Source: Eudromia elegans
Lineage: Eukaryota > Chordata > Aves > Tinamiformes > Tinamidae
Assembly: GCA_003342815.1 (NCBI GenBank)
Contig: PTEX01000006.1
Coordinates: 2,239,338 to 2,303,337 of the forward strand
Direction: 5' to 3'
DNA length: 64,000 nt
Part shown: one piece after another, positions 33,251-48,200 of the stretch
Position numbering within the stretch: position 1 is the stretch's first letter
Layout: each line of letters begins with the position of its first letter
The notes under the pieces: generated by a model
Database searches by the model: none
Seen by the model: the letters and a program-made list of their open reading frames with translations, nothing else
Told to the model about the DNA's origin: nothing
Made by a program: the position numbers and the translations under genes

Positions 33251-36200
33251 CGTGCAAACAAATCTCACTTCGGTCCCGTGAATTAGCAGCTTCTTTATCT
33301 CCTAACTCACCACCACCACCACTTGATCAGAACCACCTAAGTTTTGTCATTCTTTGCTTGGTTTGCAAGCCCTCCTACTGCAGACCCTCCTTTTCTACCT
33401 GCTCTATATCACATTCCACGTGCTTGATGTGTTCTGCTGAGCATGCTGTCTGTGTGCTAGAGCCCATCAGCATGTTCAGGGAAACCTAAACTTCTTGTCT
33501 GCGCTCTTGAGTTGTTTTGGTTTTCCTCTCTTCCGACGTGTATCTTTGATAAATGCACATACTGTGCCTTTTTCTTCCTTGGCACATGAACCTCTTTACA
33601 ACAAAATGTTATCCCATTTTTTTTTCCAGAACTTTTCCTGATTTTTTTCTCATTCATTTCCTTAATTCCAAATTCTAAATGATTTTCTGCACTTTCCAAA
33701 TAAAGCACTATGGGTCTAATCTCTGAGTTCCATCCCTTTCCCGTAACTTCATTTTATATAGTTCCTAATTTCCCCAGTCCTGCGGTCTATTTCACATTAA
33801 ACTGTACTATTGAGAGATTACTTTTCTATCCTTCACATGCCTGCTTCTGTGGTGTTAGACTAGTTTGAATTGCTGCATTTTATTCTTTTTACTTATAGGT
33901 TTACAGGTAACTTCTGCTATATCTTTTGTGCTCACTCGGTTAGTTTCTGTAGAGTTTTATTCCATTTCCCATACCTTCTCTGCCTTTGCTCTCCATTCTA
34001 AGCCTGAACATCTATGTATGCTGGAAACAAGGGGAAAGAGGGGAGAGGATACATAGTAGGATAGGTGTCTAGCCCAGTAGAGGTACTATGAAAGAACCAG
34101 CAACTGAGGTTAGGCTTTATTTTTCAGTGTTATGTACAACTAAGAAACCTTTTACTCTTCCATTTCTTCCTCAGAAGTTTTGCTCTTGAAATATGTGTAA
34201 TATTTTTAAAATTTCTGTCATTATTCACCTGAGACTATCACAAATTCTGATATAAACTGGCTGGTGATTTGCCTTGTTTCATAGATGCAGTATCCTTCTT
34301 TGCTTAAAATTGAAATGCTTTAATCTATTTTTTTTTCTTTCAGTGTTTGTTGAAAGTCAGTAGAACTTCTGTGTTTGTCACTGAGTTGCTGTCTTTTTGC
34401 CTGTGAACACAAATTCAAAATTTGCTTTAAATTGTTAATGCACTTTAAGTTTAAATCTTTTCTCTTTGCTATGTGCAAACAGTTACACTATTATCTTTAG
34501 AATAGCTGATTTCCTTTCAGTATTGCATTAAGCAGTAACTAACCTTAACGTGTTCATTTTCTCATTTTCTCCCTAGGAGAAAAGGTCTCTCATCTGCAGT
34601 GGCCTGTCATGTTTTGTTGAAAGTTTACATATTGATTTTTATACCTCAGAAAGAAGTTTCAAATAATGCAATTTTCATTCCTGATTCTGCACTTCACTGA
34701 ATTTATATTATTTGGGTTTTTAATGTCTTTTTTTCTTTTTTCTGCTGATGGAGAGGATAACTATCTTCTTGGAAGGTTTTGCCAAATTAAAGTCTGAGGT
34801 GTTTGCTATATGTCTGTTTGTGTGTGTATATGGCTAGACTACTTTTGTAAAGATTAAGATACTATACCATACACTGTTTTCATGGAAAAATATTTTAGTT
34901 CTGTAAGAATCTTTTAAAGTGAATAAAGAGCTAACCTTTCTTACGCTATTAGAACTCTTCAGTTAAAAAAAAAAAAAAGTTTGTGAGCCCTCCACTGCAA
35001 AGTGCGCTTTTCTTTAGGAAAAAAATGTATAGGTGAAAATATAAGCAAGAAATTAAGCGTATCCTATCTGATTTCTATTTATATATTTCTTGATACTTTA
35101 AATTTATAAAGTAATGCTTTATTTGTGTTTCTTTGCCTAAGTACTTTGAATCTTTAACACATAAGGCTGTAATACCTTAGAAATTCTTATTTTGTTTTCA
35201 ATTCATCTTTCTTTTATCTTTTTTTTTAATCCCAGAGAATCAATTGCTTGCATTTAAGAAAAATACAAAAGAATAGCATTGCCATTTATTAGAATCTACT
35301 AGGTCAGAAAAGAGCTATTGTTTTTGTAGCTGTCTTGGATATTTTTACCACTGAAAATGGCTCTGACATAGTGTGAACATACAGCATAGTCAACGTGTAT
35401 GTGACTGATGTGACAGTTGCTACCAAAAAAAAAAAAAATCTGTTGACAGTTTTTCTTTAGTGCTCTGAAAGAGACTTAAGTATTTTTCATTTATGATCGC
35501 CAGCTTATATCTTATTATTTAAATAGAAAATTAAAGGGAGGAGGGATAAAGGAAACAGAGCAAGATGTGATCTTGCCAGCAAAGCACATTAAAGATCACT
35601 AAGCAGCATTACTGAGCAAGTAAAGGTTAGGGATCACCTTGTTTGCACCATCAGTTGACCACTGAATAACAGTCACGATGAAAGAATGTCATGGTCTTCT
35701 CCCTTTTTTGGAGCATCTACTCATATACCAGTAATGATTTTCAAATTTTGTTTCTATTTTTAAAACAGTTTTTATGTATCCTGTCTTCATAGAGAGCATT
35801 TGATAGTGTCAGGATTTACAAATTGCTCTGCTTTTCCTATGTTTCTGATTTAGATGGCCCAGTTGTCAGTTTAAGGGGTGGAAAAGCGTATATAGGAAAT
35901 GAGCAGGATATTTGAATTTCTGGAGAGATATACCTTCTAAAGACAGTCTGGGAGACAAGAATGTTTCCAATAGAGGAACAGCATGACAGCATGATAGCTG
36001 ATGATTAGAAGGAACCTAAGCAGCAGACGATAAAAATGACAAGACAGAGGACAGTCTCAGAATGCTGCTACTATGTTGGAAAAAAGGGGAAATCTTACGG
36101 GAAGAGCTTAGGGTTTGGGGTTTTTTTTTTTTTTTGGTAATAGTTAAAACAAGCAACAGGTAAGCATTTGGATTGCAAGGAAAGGGCTAATATAAATATG

Positions 36201-39200
36201 AAGGCTGGGGAGGAGAAAAGAGATGAAGGACAAGCAAGTTGGTTGCTGGTTGAAAGATGTAATTGGAATGCTCCTGCAGGAGTGACTTTTCTTTGTGAAA
36301 GATCTTGGCTACAGAGGAGGCAGGTTTTCTCTCCTCTGAGGCTGTATTTATACTTGTAAATCAAACACATTTGGAAATGTTCTTTGATGCAGAGGCAGGA
36401 TCGGCTCAACATTTCCGCTAGTAAATTCTCTTACCTTATCCTGCAAAAAAAAGTCTCTTATCCTCCAAAAGAAAAAGTCAATAGGACACAAACTGTATTT
36501 GAGAAATAACCTTAGAAAGTCCTGACTGCTTGTGCCGGCTTAGCGAGGTGCTCAGGAGAGGGATGGGTTGCATGGGCTGGATCCATGCTGGGGTCTTGTC
36601 ACAGGAACCACTACAAGCAATTGCATTTCACTGAATTTACTGCTTCCACGTAGCCCAAGACTCCTATAGTCATTCTGACTCCTGTAGAAGTTTGAATAAG
36701 AGAGTTCCTTCTCTGCTTCCCCCAAGATGACTGTTTTTGGAGCTCTTTCTTTTGTAATAAGGGCTTGTCAAAAGCAGCAGTAGGATGAAGCTACACAGAA
36801 TTGTCTTTTCTGGAGATTAAATTACTGGAAGAATTATCAAGGATAGAAGCTGTAGGTGCTAAAAATAGAGAGAAAGGAGAGGACAGAGGGGGTGAAGTGG
36901 ATTGGTAAGACAACAGTTAATCACAAAGCCGAAAGAGGGGAAAAAAAGAGGAAAGAAAAGGAACATCCATTCTGAAGAAGTCAGATGCAGGAATTAATTT
37001 AAACAAAGCTGTCTTTATAACCCTTAGGCTATCTGCTTCATCTCTTAAAATTCTGTGAAACTAGAATTTACTGACTTTCCCAGCCTTGTTTCTGATATTT
37101 CATGCACTTCAATATTAAAGCTAACCTTTTTTGCCTTTTTATTTTTCCTCTTCCTCCCTGTCTGAAAGCCCATATCTGAATTTAATATGGGAATAATTCT
37201 TTTTAATCAGTAACGCCTGTGCTAAAAAACACAGTGGAAAAAAAAGCTAATATATACTTGCTTTTTAAAATAGTTGTATGCATTTAGTGAAAGGCAAATA
37301 TAAAGTATTCCTGCGGAAAGAGACAAAGACTAAACTTAGTTATGAGTTTGCTAATGTGTCACACCATAAGTAAAAGGATGCTTTTTCAGTGCTATGTCTA
37401 GAGGCATTGTGTCTCTGAGCACAGAGGTAGTAGTTAATTCTCTAAGACTGGATTACTGTATTTTACTTTCAGTAGTGTGGATTGCTGTAATATGGGCAGC
37501 AAAAATCCATTTGCTTTTATTCATTTTATTTTTCTCTCAAAAAAAGATGTGTTAACAAAAAAAAGAAAAAAAAATGTTTAATATGCTAGGAGTCAGAATC
37601 TAACAATTCAGTTACAGACTGGTATGGAGTGTTTATAAAAATGTATATTTTAAGCATACTGAAACAGCATATTTTTGTTTTTTAGAATATAGACCCGTTG
37701 CTAAGATAGGAGAGGGAACATTTTCTGATGTTCTGAAGATGCTAAATCTTAGGGATGGAAAATACTATGCATGTAAACATATGAAACAACATTTTGAAAG
37801 GTATGCATAATTATTCATGCTATTACTGGAAATCTTATTTAAATTCAGTGGGGAAATGTTAATTTGAGACTAAAGGTTTCTAAATACACATGTATTAAAG
37901 AGGCTTGCTTAAAGTATAGAAAGAGAAAATGGAGGGATTTTCCACTTGGCTTTGTGATTATTTCAGTGAATATTCCAGTTGATGCCACCCACTGGAGTAG
38001 ATGCTGCCAGCTGCTGGGTCAAGTGTGAAGTGAGAGGAATGAAGGCTAAATAGTTTATGTATGCTTTCCACATTCACTGAACGTGCTTGAGTTATGTTCT
38101 TCATGCAGTACCTAATAGCAGGAGAAAATGTTTAAATGCCTCCCCACTTCCCCCCACTCCATTTTATATGAATTTTTTTTCAGTTTCATGTTTTAATGTG
38201 AGTCAAAACCTACATATTTATCCTTAGCCCATTTGTAAATGCAAGTAGAACTAATACTATATTTGATCATGTCCATCAGCAAGATAATAATAGTCATGAA
38301 ATAGCATACTGATTTTTTTTATCAGCTGGAAAAATAGATGAGAGCCTTGCATTGACATTTTCCAAAAGATTAATCACCAAGCACTGCCTTTTGGTTTGGT
38401 GACTTTGTATTCTTAATTAAATATATTAATTTCGTATTGCTGTCAGTAGGAGTGACACATTTGTAAGAAAGGAATGAAATGGGACCTTTTGCCCTTAGGT
38501 GAGATTCCTAATGTAACTCAGAGCTTCAGAGACTAAGGAAAATGGAGGTTTGAAAAAAATACTGTAAGTAAAAAAACAAACCCAAATATCTTCAAGGAAT
38601 ATGGCTTCTGATACTCTGCTCTATGGTGGAAAATTTTTGGTCCATTTATACATGATCTCCTACAGACAAAATGTGCCAAATTTATGGTCAAAAATGTACT
38701 TAAAGTAACTGCTTAACTACAGTAAGGGCAGGTAGTATACAGTTCAGTGGCAGAATATAAGAAACAGTCATTTCTTTTTATGTAGCACAGTTAAAATGTC
38801 TTTTAGACTTTTAACCCTTTGATAAATTGACTGACATTCTTTGGTGAAATGCTATATTTTAGCAAGAGACAATAGTGTTTTAAACAGAACATAGCTGTAT
38901 ATTTAGTTTCAAACTGGAAAATGAAGATTTGGTGTTTTGTCTAGCTTTGTCAGACTGTGAAAGGACATATATGCTGTGTTCTGATTTATTAAATAGTGTG
39001 CAAAACTACTTATACTCCCCAGAGTTTCTGTAGCATATAATTTTATTGTTTATCAACACCTAGAAGGGTAACATAATATTTAAACTGAGAAGTTGAATAG
39101 TGTATATGTCTTGCATAAAGGGTTAGCATTAAAACTTACTTTTAAATGTTATTTTTTGGGAAGATTAGACTGCCACTTTTGGCATCATGTTGAGCAATAG

Positions 39201-42200
39201 TTGGTGTGTTTGCTAAACCAGCTCAGGATCAACTGTATCATCATATTATGAGACACAAAATGCCTCCTAGATAACTCCTTGAGAAGCCAATTGATCTCTG
39301 TAGCCTATCAGCAATATATTACTACTTACCCTGTCTAGATAAGCCCAGCTACTCTGATCTGCTACAAGGAATAAAGCCAAACTCTCCAGACTATGGATTT
39401 GTTCTATAAAAAGACCTAAGCAGACAAATAATTTATCTGGTCCTTTATTTGAGAGTTTGGGTAGAGACAACAGTGGAGGGGGTTTTGACAGTCTTAATGC
39501 ATGAAAACACAATCAGTTCCTGATTGCATGTCAGTCTTCCACTTGTTTTTGTTTTTAATTCAACTTTAGTATTGAACAAGTGAATAATCTGAGAGAAATA
39601 CAAGCACTAAGGCGGCTGAATCCACATCCTAATATCCTTATGTTACATGAAGTTATTTTGTAAGTATGGTGTATTCATTTCCTTTTTCCTAATTCCTTTA
39701 TTTCTAGTAACTTTTGAGTCTAGAGACAACCTGTGGGGATTTAACCAGCTTTTTATTCCAACAGAAAAACAGCAGGTTTGTCAAATTCTCAAGTCTTCAA
39801 GCTTTTTTTTATTATTATTATTATTGTTAAATGGATTTGACGTAGTTCTCATTCATTCCAACTCTGAAAAATACTTCAGCATCAGTATTAACGTGACAGT
39901 CTAGGGATACTTTAACCATGGAACCATGGAAGCTTCTTATAATATATAATACGTGCGGGTGATTTGAACCTATAGCTCCCATGTCCAAAATGTGCTTTAA
40001 CTTATCAAACTGTTGAAATAGCCTGTTTTGGAGAAGGAGCAGAAGTGAGGCAGATAAATGCACACATCCATCAGCTCCCCACTTCATGTCTACTAGAGAC
40101 TGCATTTTGTTTAAGCGTGCTCAGAGCTTGTCTGTGGACCAAGCTCTCCACTTCCAGGATCGTGCTTTGATTTGTTAGTCTGAACTACGGGTCCAGATGA
40201 GCTATTTAGCAGCATTGTTTTGTAGCTACCCTTATTGGTGCCCCTTTGCAAACGAAGAAGCAGAGCCAGGCAAATTAGGCAGCAGCTGAGCTATGAATCT
40301 GAACAGAGATCAGTCAGTGGTGAGGCTGGGTTCCTTCTTGCCTCATTAGGCACTTCAGTGTCTTTTGAGGACATGGTCTGCCTCACAAAGAAATCAGTTT
40401 TACGACAACATTTGCTCTGTTGTTGTGAGTTTTACTCCATCACCACACAAGAACAGACATGTAGTTCATTATCCAAATACATAACACAACTTTAACACAA
40501 CTTGATGACTGTGGGATTTTTGGTTTGTGTTTGTTGTTTGTTTGGTTGTTGTGTTTTTTTTTTTTTTNTTTTTTTTTGTGGCAACACTGATAATAGCACC
40601 AGCAGCTCAGCTTTCTGGAAGTTCTCAGATTCAGCTGCCATGTTGCTAACTAAGCCTGATCCAGATGGCGAGCCCGCCCTGCTCATGCTCTCACAGCCTG
40701 CCTGTAAACTGGATCACAGACTGTACTCTCAACCTTTTGCTGTCTGGGTTAATGGAACATTGCAGAAGGGATGTACTTTAATGGAATTATCCCCTCATAA
40801 GTAAAGCTAAAGAGCAGAAGACATCTGCCTCTCTGCAGGGCTGTGAAACGGAGAATAGTGTCAGTTGTAGTGACGTATCATGAGAATGCTTAAAGCTGCT
40901 ATTGTCAATGAAATGTAGAGCCCAATCAGATACTCATTTTCATGCAACAGAACAGTTTTGATGACTTAACTAGTATTTTCATACATGGCATGAGAACTTT
41001 ACTGTCTTTTTTTGTAAGATTGTATCAGTTACTGGATATTTACTGGAAATTTCGTGATATTAACCAGTATGGTGCACCCAGAAGACATGCATTCAATTAG
41101 CCTCACAGAGTAAAGTAGTTAACTTTTGCAATGGACACTATGCAATTGGATAGGAAAGTTTAAACCTGTGATACATCAGATCTTAAGTTCAAAAAGTTCT
41201 ATGAGAAAATATCAATTAAAAGTGAGAATGTTTTTAATGCTGATTAACCTTAGTATTATTTTTCTATGCTGTTTATAAATCAACCTGTAAATTCTATTTC
41301 TAGCCTAAAGTCTCCTTATTTGTTTCTTCAGCGATAAAAAAGCTGGCTCTCTTTCACTGATATGTGAACTAATGGACATGAATATTTATGAGCTGATAAG
41401 AGGTATGTAGCATATGCTTAAGAAACATCTCATGTTTAAGAAACAAACTCTCTTTGTGAAGATTGCAAGTGGATTTTTTTTTCATTTAGCTGTTCAGTTA
41501 CATATTATGAATTGTGCAGCAAAAAATTCTGCTATATTCTTTTAGACATTATTTATTCTCAGTGCAGTACACTCTGTTTTTTCAAGCATGGATGCTCGCA
41601 GAAGGTTGCTATTGAGTCAGAGCAATGGCCATTTATTTCTACAGTCAAACCTGACATGCAAGCAAGGGAACAACCCTGATTGCAAAACAATGTTTGCATA
41701 AAAAGGAATAACACAAGTTAAATAGGTTGCTTGTTAGGTCAGGACTGTAATAAAACAACAAGACATTTGCATTTATTCAAAGGATTACCAGATCAATAAA
41801 AAAAAGAGGTTTTTTTTCTTGCCTTTTTCTTTTTTATACCTAGTGTTTCAGTTGAATGTGTCAAGTATTTAACATTTTAGAATTAATGCCTTTTTCAGAA
41901 ATTCATTTGTGAGTTTTAAGGTAGACATAGGTGTTAATGTCACAGTTGGTTACAGGGGAGAATTACTGGCTTTGTTTCTTTTTTTCTCTCTCAAACAGCT
42001 TTATATCAGTCATTTTAAATAATAAATATTTCCAAGAATGTAGTTAGATTGAAAATTAAAGTTAATTTTGAGCCTTAACACTGATTGGTTATATGTGGAT
42101 GATAATCACAATTAGAGGGACCTCCTTTGTAATTTTTGGTATTATGATTTGAAGATGTAGAACTGAATTGTATGTATTATAGATGATCTGTCAGAACTGC

Positions 42201-45200
42201 AGAGTATATAAAATTACTTATATTTCAGACAATTTGTAGACTGGTATACTCCTACACTGTATGCTAATGTTAACACTTGTCAGTTTTCAAATATTATGAA
42301 CCCTGGAAATTTTGAGTAGAAAAAAGTTTATATAAAGTGCACAAAGTTGTATAGAACTTATAAAAGTTTAATATAGGTGCAGAACAACTGTAAAAAGACT
42401 TAAGTCAGAAAAAAATTCAAGCTAGCATGATTTATACAAAATTTTATAATGAAAAAGTCAAACATAGCGAATGAATTTCTAATTTCACAGAACCGCAGGA
42501 TGGTTGAGGTTGGAAGGGACCTCTAGAGATCATCTAGTCCAACCCCCCTGCTCCAGCAGGGACACCCAGAGTACGGGGCACAGGGTGACATCCAGGTGGG
42601 TTTGGAAGATCTCCAGAGAAGGAGACTCCACAACCTCTCTGGGCAGCCTGTTCCAGGGCTCTGTCACCCTCACAGGAAAGAAATTCTTCCTCACATGGAG
42701 ATGAAACTCCCATTTTTCCCATGAAACCATTACCCCAAATTTGACAAGGTATACTGATACATTTTTGTAGTTGGGAGATATTTCACTGTAATGTTACTCG
42801 AAAATTTGATCCTTTTGGCTTTTCCTTAATTCCTGTGACAGATTCATGGTCTTTCAATTAAGGCTATTTGTCTTTATGCAAAGTAATAGTTCCATTGCTA
42901 TTAATTTATAGTGATATCACAAATAATTTAATAACTAGAAATCAATCCTGCCTTTTGTTTACTCGAGTACAGTCTTGTCATTTAAAGTGATGAAAAAATA
43001 AGGTTCAGTGAGATATGGAGAAGATGCTTTAAACCAAAATACCTCCAGCCACAAGTGCTGCTGCCTTGTGATTCACTTCTTAATTACTTCCAAATAAGTT
43101 TTCTCTAATGATATACCTGAAAGTAAAAGACATGTTCTTGCATTTTAGTAGGGACTCATAAAGAGAAAACAATTGAGCCTGTCTTTTGTTATGAACCTGT
43201 GTTTGGTCCTTAAATACTGATAATAATCAGAGTTGGTTCAAATAGAAAAATATTATCAAAATTTTATCTTTTCTATTGTAAATCTTGTTGTGGAAAACAC
43301 TATGTACGATTCCTAATGTCCATAGTACTGTGTTTCCGGTGCTTGTTATCTAATCTTGCTCAGAGGATTATGGTGACGGACCAGAGGAGCACTGTGATCA
43401 GCTGGGAACGTGGCTCCTGCTAGTACTTGCCTTCACGATGAATTAGTGTCCTGATAATCTCCCTCCTCTTCTCCAGTCAATTACTTATACTGCCTGGCAT
43501 CTTGCAGATCACTAATTGCTTTGGTTTGTTTTTTGTTTTTCCCCAAAATCTTGGTCATTTCTGATTCAGTTGATGACATTGCAGCATTATATAAAGGCAT
43601 TACAGAAAGATTAAAAGGCTTCTGGAACCTATGAAAGAAAAAAGCTGAGTAGTTATTGAATAGTTTGAAAAATAGATTGATTTTATAACTGTCATTATTA
43701 CACAGCAGCAATAGGAAGTTAAACAACATGAGTTGACCTGCGATTTGCAAGTCAAATGGGAATCACAGTCATTTATAAATTGCACTAAGTTGAAATGATT
43801 GATATGAGTCTTAGCCCTGAAGGACAGTTACTTTGTTTCAAGAGGAAGGTAGACATTTAGACATTAAATATTCCAGTTCAGATTGGATTCCTGTTCTATT
43901 GGATAAACAGGTATTGCAAATTACTATAATAAAACTTAATTGTCTGAAGCAGTGTCCTTTCCCAGGCCTTTTCAAAGCAGGCAGTAAAAGCTAAGGAAGG
44001 CTATGGGCCAGTGAATAGACAACTGTGTTATTTGGCCAATTCCGGTGTATATTGAAATGTAAATTTTGTCCTAATTTCAGTGGAAATTTGATTACAAAGC
44101 TATCTATAAATCACAGAATAGTATAACTGGAAAAGGTGGTATCAGTGTATTATTGGAAGCTAAAGAGGAACTTTTGTCGTATTCTAATGTTTGCAAAAAG
44201 GGACTTGTACAACTTGAAATTTAATTCTAGGGAGGAGAAAACCCTTACCTGAAAAAAAAATAATAAGCTACATGTACCAGCTATGCAAATCACTGGATCA
44301 TATCCACAGGTAAGAGACCTCGTTCAGCAACAGCTTTGCAGTACATTTATCCTGCCTTCCTTTCGGGGTCTTCTCTAGGCAGGGATACACAGCTGTGTGG
44401 GCAGCAGCGTGGTGAGGTGGGAAACACCTCGTCCCTCTGCCTGTTGCAGAGCCCTGGAGGGCAGCGGGCCGCGCCGCGGCAGCCAGTGCCCATGGGACAC
44501 CCTGTGGGGACCTGCTGCAGCCAAAGTTATGATTATTTTTATAAGGAAGCTTTTTTAAATTTTTTTTTTTCCCCTCCCATACAAATGATTAGAATCAATG
44601 AGAATGTTTATGCTTTCACTGAACTCTTCTCTTTGGTGTCTTTATGTTGGTACAGAAATGGAATATTTCACAGAGATGTGAAACCAGAAAACATATTAAT
44701 AAAGGTAACTAATCTTCTGTGAGAATATTTTAACTGGTAATGAAGAATATCAGTATTTTTCTGTCTACTCTGAGAACATAATGCATCATCACGAATAAAG
44801 AGGCAGTTTAAAAATATATATATATTTATATAAATGCACACTTGACACTGTTATCTTATTCCTGATGGAGCAGAATGAAAAGCAAGTTTGTTTCTGGCTA
44901 AAAGGAATTAGTTGTATGATAGCTAGCTTGTGTTCACTCCAATCTAAAACCTTCTGTATCAGCTATGAATATGTGTTTCCTTTCTGTGTTATCCTAAAGA
45001 CAAGTGATAAGGCTCAGTTTTGCATCTCTTCCATTTAATTTCAAAGTTTGGGGGAAGCTATTCATACAAGAGAGAGCTGAAGACATTAGTTTTCAAGTGT
45101 TTGCTTTATTGAAATCTATTTTCGTGATAGTTTCAGAGCCATTTTACTAATGTTTGAGGAGTGAGGATTTCAAAATTCAATTTATAAGCCTTTATGTTTC

Positions 45201-48200
45201 TGAGATAGATTTTTCCTGTAAGTCTTAGATGAGTACAGGAAAAACCTTTGCAGAGAGGAGCAAAAGCACCTTTTGTATCATTGCTAAGCACAGTAACTTG
45301 AAGAAAATATCTTATGCAGATGTTTTACTTAGCAGCCTTCCCGTCGGTAGTGGTCCATGTGTCCTACAATTAACTCTTAGTTCTGTCTTTTAATGACGTA
45401 CACAGAAAGCTATTTGTGCTAATTATGGGACACATCTTCAAGCCTGTGAGCTACTCCATATTTAAACGTAGTTTCACTGTTACATACTGCCATAGTGAAA
45501 CATCTGCTAAGGGAAGTATTTTTTATTGTAAATTGTTTTGCCTGTATAATCCCTGGGGGAGGTTCTGAAAATTAATTCTCACAGTAATCTGTGATTACCT
45601 CTATGATGGTTACTTCACACATTTGAGACAATTCTCTGCTTGAATATTTCGCTGTATTCTAATTTGTCAAAACATGTTATTTACTTTTGCAGCAGAGTAC
45701 CCTCAAGTTAGGAGATTTTGGATCGTGTAGGAGCATATATTCTAAGCAGCCATACACAGAATATATATCCACGCGCTGGTACCGTGCACCTGAGTGCTTG
45801 CTTACAGATGGCTACTATAGCTACAAAATGGATATGTGGAGTGCTGGCTGTGTTTTCTATGAAATCACAAGGTACAGCATTAAGTGAAGGGTTCTTGCTT
45901 ATTATTATCAAGAAGAGCATATAAGCAGCACAGGATACGAATAATATGATCTTTGTTTCTGTGGATTCGTGGAAGTTTCTTGTTTGATTAGTCTGCAAGG
46001 TTCATGAAGCAATAACCCTGCCTAGTCTAGTACTCGCTTCACTTTAAGGCAGCTTAATAATAAAGCAGTAGGAAGTCAAGAGAAAATAATATCAACAATA
46101 CAGTATTTACTGGCACAGTAACTGCTGCAACAGTGTTTTGCTGGATTCATAATTAAGTTTTACAAAAATGTCTTTTGTCTACATAATCTTTGAATTTATA
46201 GAATAGGGCTTATTTTCTGTCATGAGCATGGCTAACCATGCTCGATCTTTTTAATCTACTTCATGATTTTTTTTTCCTCTTTTGTTGACTTACTGTTTCG
46301 TAGCAACAGAGGAGTCTAGAGAAGACCATCTCTGTAAGTTACCAGAATGGTTTATAAAATGGTTCGGTCTAGAACCTTGTCTTCTTTATGTCCTGGAACA
46401 CTGTGAAGCTGGGATCTAATCAAAGAGTTCAGGAAAAATAAAGGAATTTATTGCAGGTTAAGTTTTTCAAAGGTGTAAAAACTATAACTCAAAAAGGAAA
46501 TTGTATTTGGTTTTCAAGAGAAAAAGGAAAAAATAACCACCGTAAGCATTTCTTCAACATCTTTGTGCCCTAGCAACAGCAGCAGTTCTTCTCTGCTCTC
46601 CTCCCACACTGCTGCCTCATTCGCAAGCAGGAGTGGCAGCATTTGCTTCACTTTTATCCTCCTCCTCCTCCACATGGCAAGCGCAGCTGCTGCCATCACC
46701 AGCACGTTAAATGACAACTTTGTGCTTTGGCTGCTAACTTGTTCAAACAGTTTTACATCGGTCAGAAAACTGTTAACAGAAAAATCTCGAATGCAGCAGT
46801 TCTCTTACAAAGTGAATTTCCATAGAACCATAGAACCATAGAATGCTTAAGGTTGGAAGAGACCTCTAGAGATCATCTAGTCCAACCCCCTTGCACACAC
46901 AGGATAACCTAGAGCATATCCAAAAATGATAATCCAAAAATGCAATCCACTCCTGCTGCTATCCATGGCCAAATTATTAATAGGGATTTTAAGTGACTCC
47001 ATTGCAATGAGCATCAGGTAGAGTTTGAAGTTTTGCAAGAAAACAGCGTGCTACAACCTTAAAATTTTGTGGGCAAAACCACATAGATACGCATCATAGT
47101 TTCAGCATCACCTAACAAATTTGCAACTACTGCACACTTTCAGTGACCCGATGGCTGTATTCATGATTGGTTATAGAGAAGAGAAATAAGGAATGTCAAT
47201 TGGAAATAACTACATTTAAAAAGAAACAGATTTGCCAAAATAATGGAAGCTGTGGATAGATTTTCGTTTTTTTCCCATGTATATTGCCTTTTTTTTTTTT
47301 TTTTTCTTACTTTAAACTTAAAACATGAGTTTAAATTGTTACTTAGCCATACTTAACTTTCAAGCCTTGGTCTCCCTCTTTACGTTCCTTATCAGTCTGG
47401 ATTCCTTGATTTTACATCTCTGGGATTGTACAGTTGTATTTCCTTAAATTAGGGCTTCACATTTAAAGAGAAGCTCTGCATTTCCCTACAGTGGAGAGAA
47501 GCCACTCCCAACTGCTGCTGTCGCAGGAGCTCTACCTGTTCATCATCGATCAGACCTCCTGCCTCTCCCTCCGTCTCTCTGAGCTTTGTGAAGAGCTTCA
47601 GAGAGGGGTCCAGGCAGCCGCCTCACTGAATTTGCAAACAGATAAAAGAAGTTTCCCCTCTACAAGGAGGGCTGAATGTTTTGCTTTCAGGAATCAATTA
47701 GCGCTGCTGAACAAATGTTTCTTAGAGCAGCTGTCAAATGAAACGTTTGATAGAGTAGCTCATTTGGGGACTTTGCTAATACTGAAAAAGGCAAAATAGA
47801 CAAGAAAATAGTGTACCTAATGTCAGATAGCTGCATTAAAAAAAAAAAATCAGTAATCTTATGCAAGTTTTGTATTACCTGAAGGCTGAAGCTCAGGAGT
47901 GCAGTTGAAATTACCATCTTTGCAGTCTTGTTGCTTGCAAAGACAACTGTGTTAAGCATGGAGCTTTTCTTACACATATACATTTATATGTGCATACATG
48001 TATGGCAAGAGGCACTGCTCGCTTTTGCTGCCTTAAAAGAGGGAAAAATTGGCTCCTGGGGCCTGCTGCTTCACTAGAATAAAGCATAATCCCATAGCCA
48101 TTTTATGTCAGCATGGGGAATGATCTTTTTACATATCTTACCCCAAAATTGTAAGGACAGGCTAACTACAGGTTTCTTTTTAATAACCCACTTTGCCCAT

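Noticed and set aside
40225..40340. Stretch vaguely like an ancient MIR SINE (GCAGAGCCAGGCAAATT...)
   Set aside because: Only scattered matches to the MIR core; a profile search would be needed.
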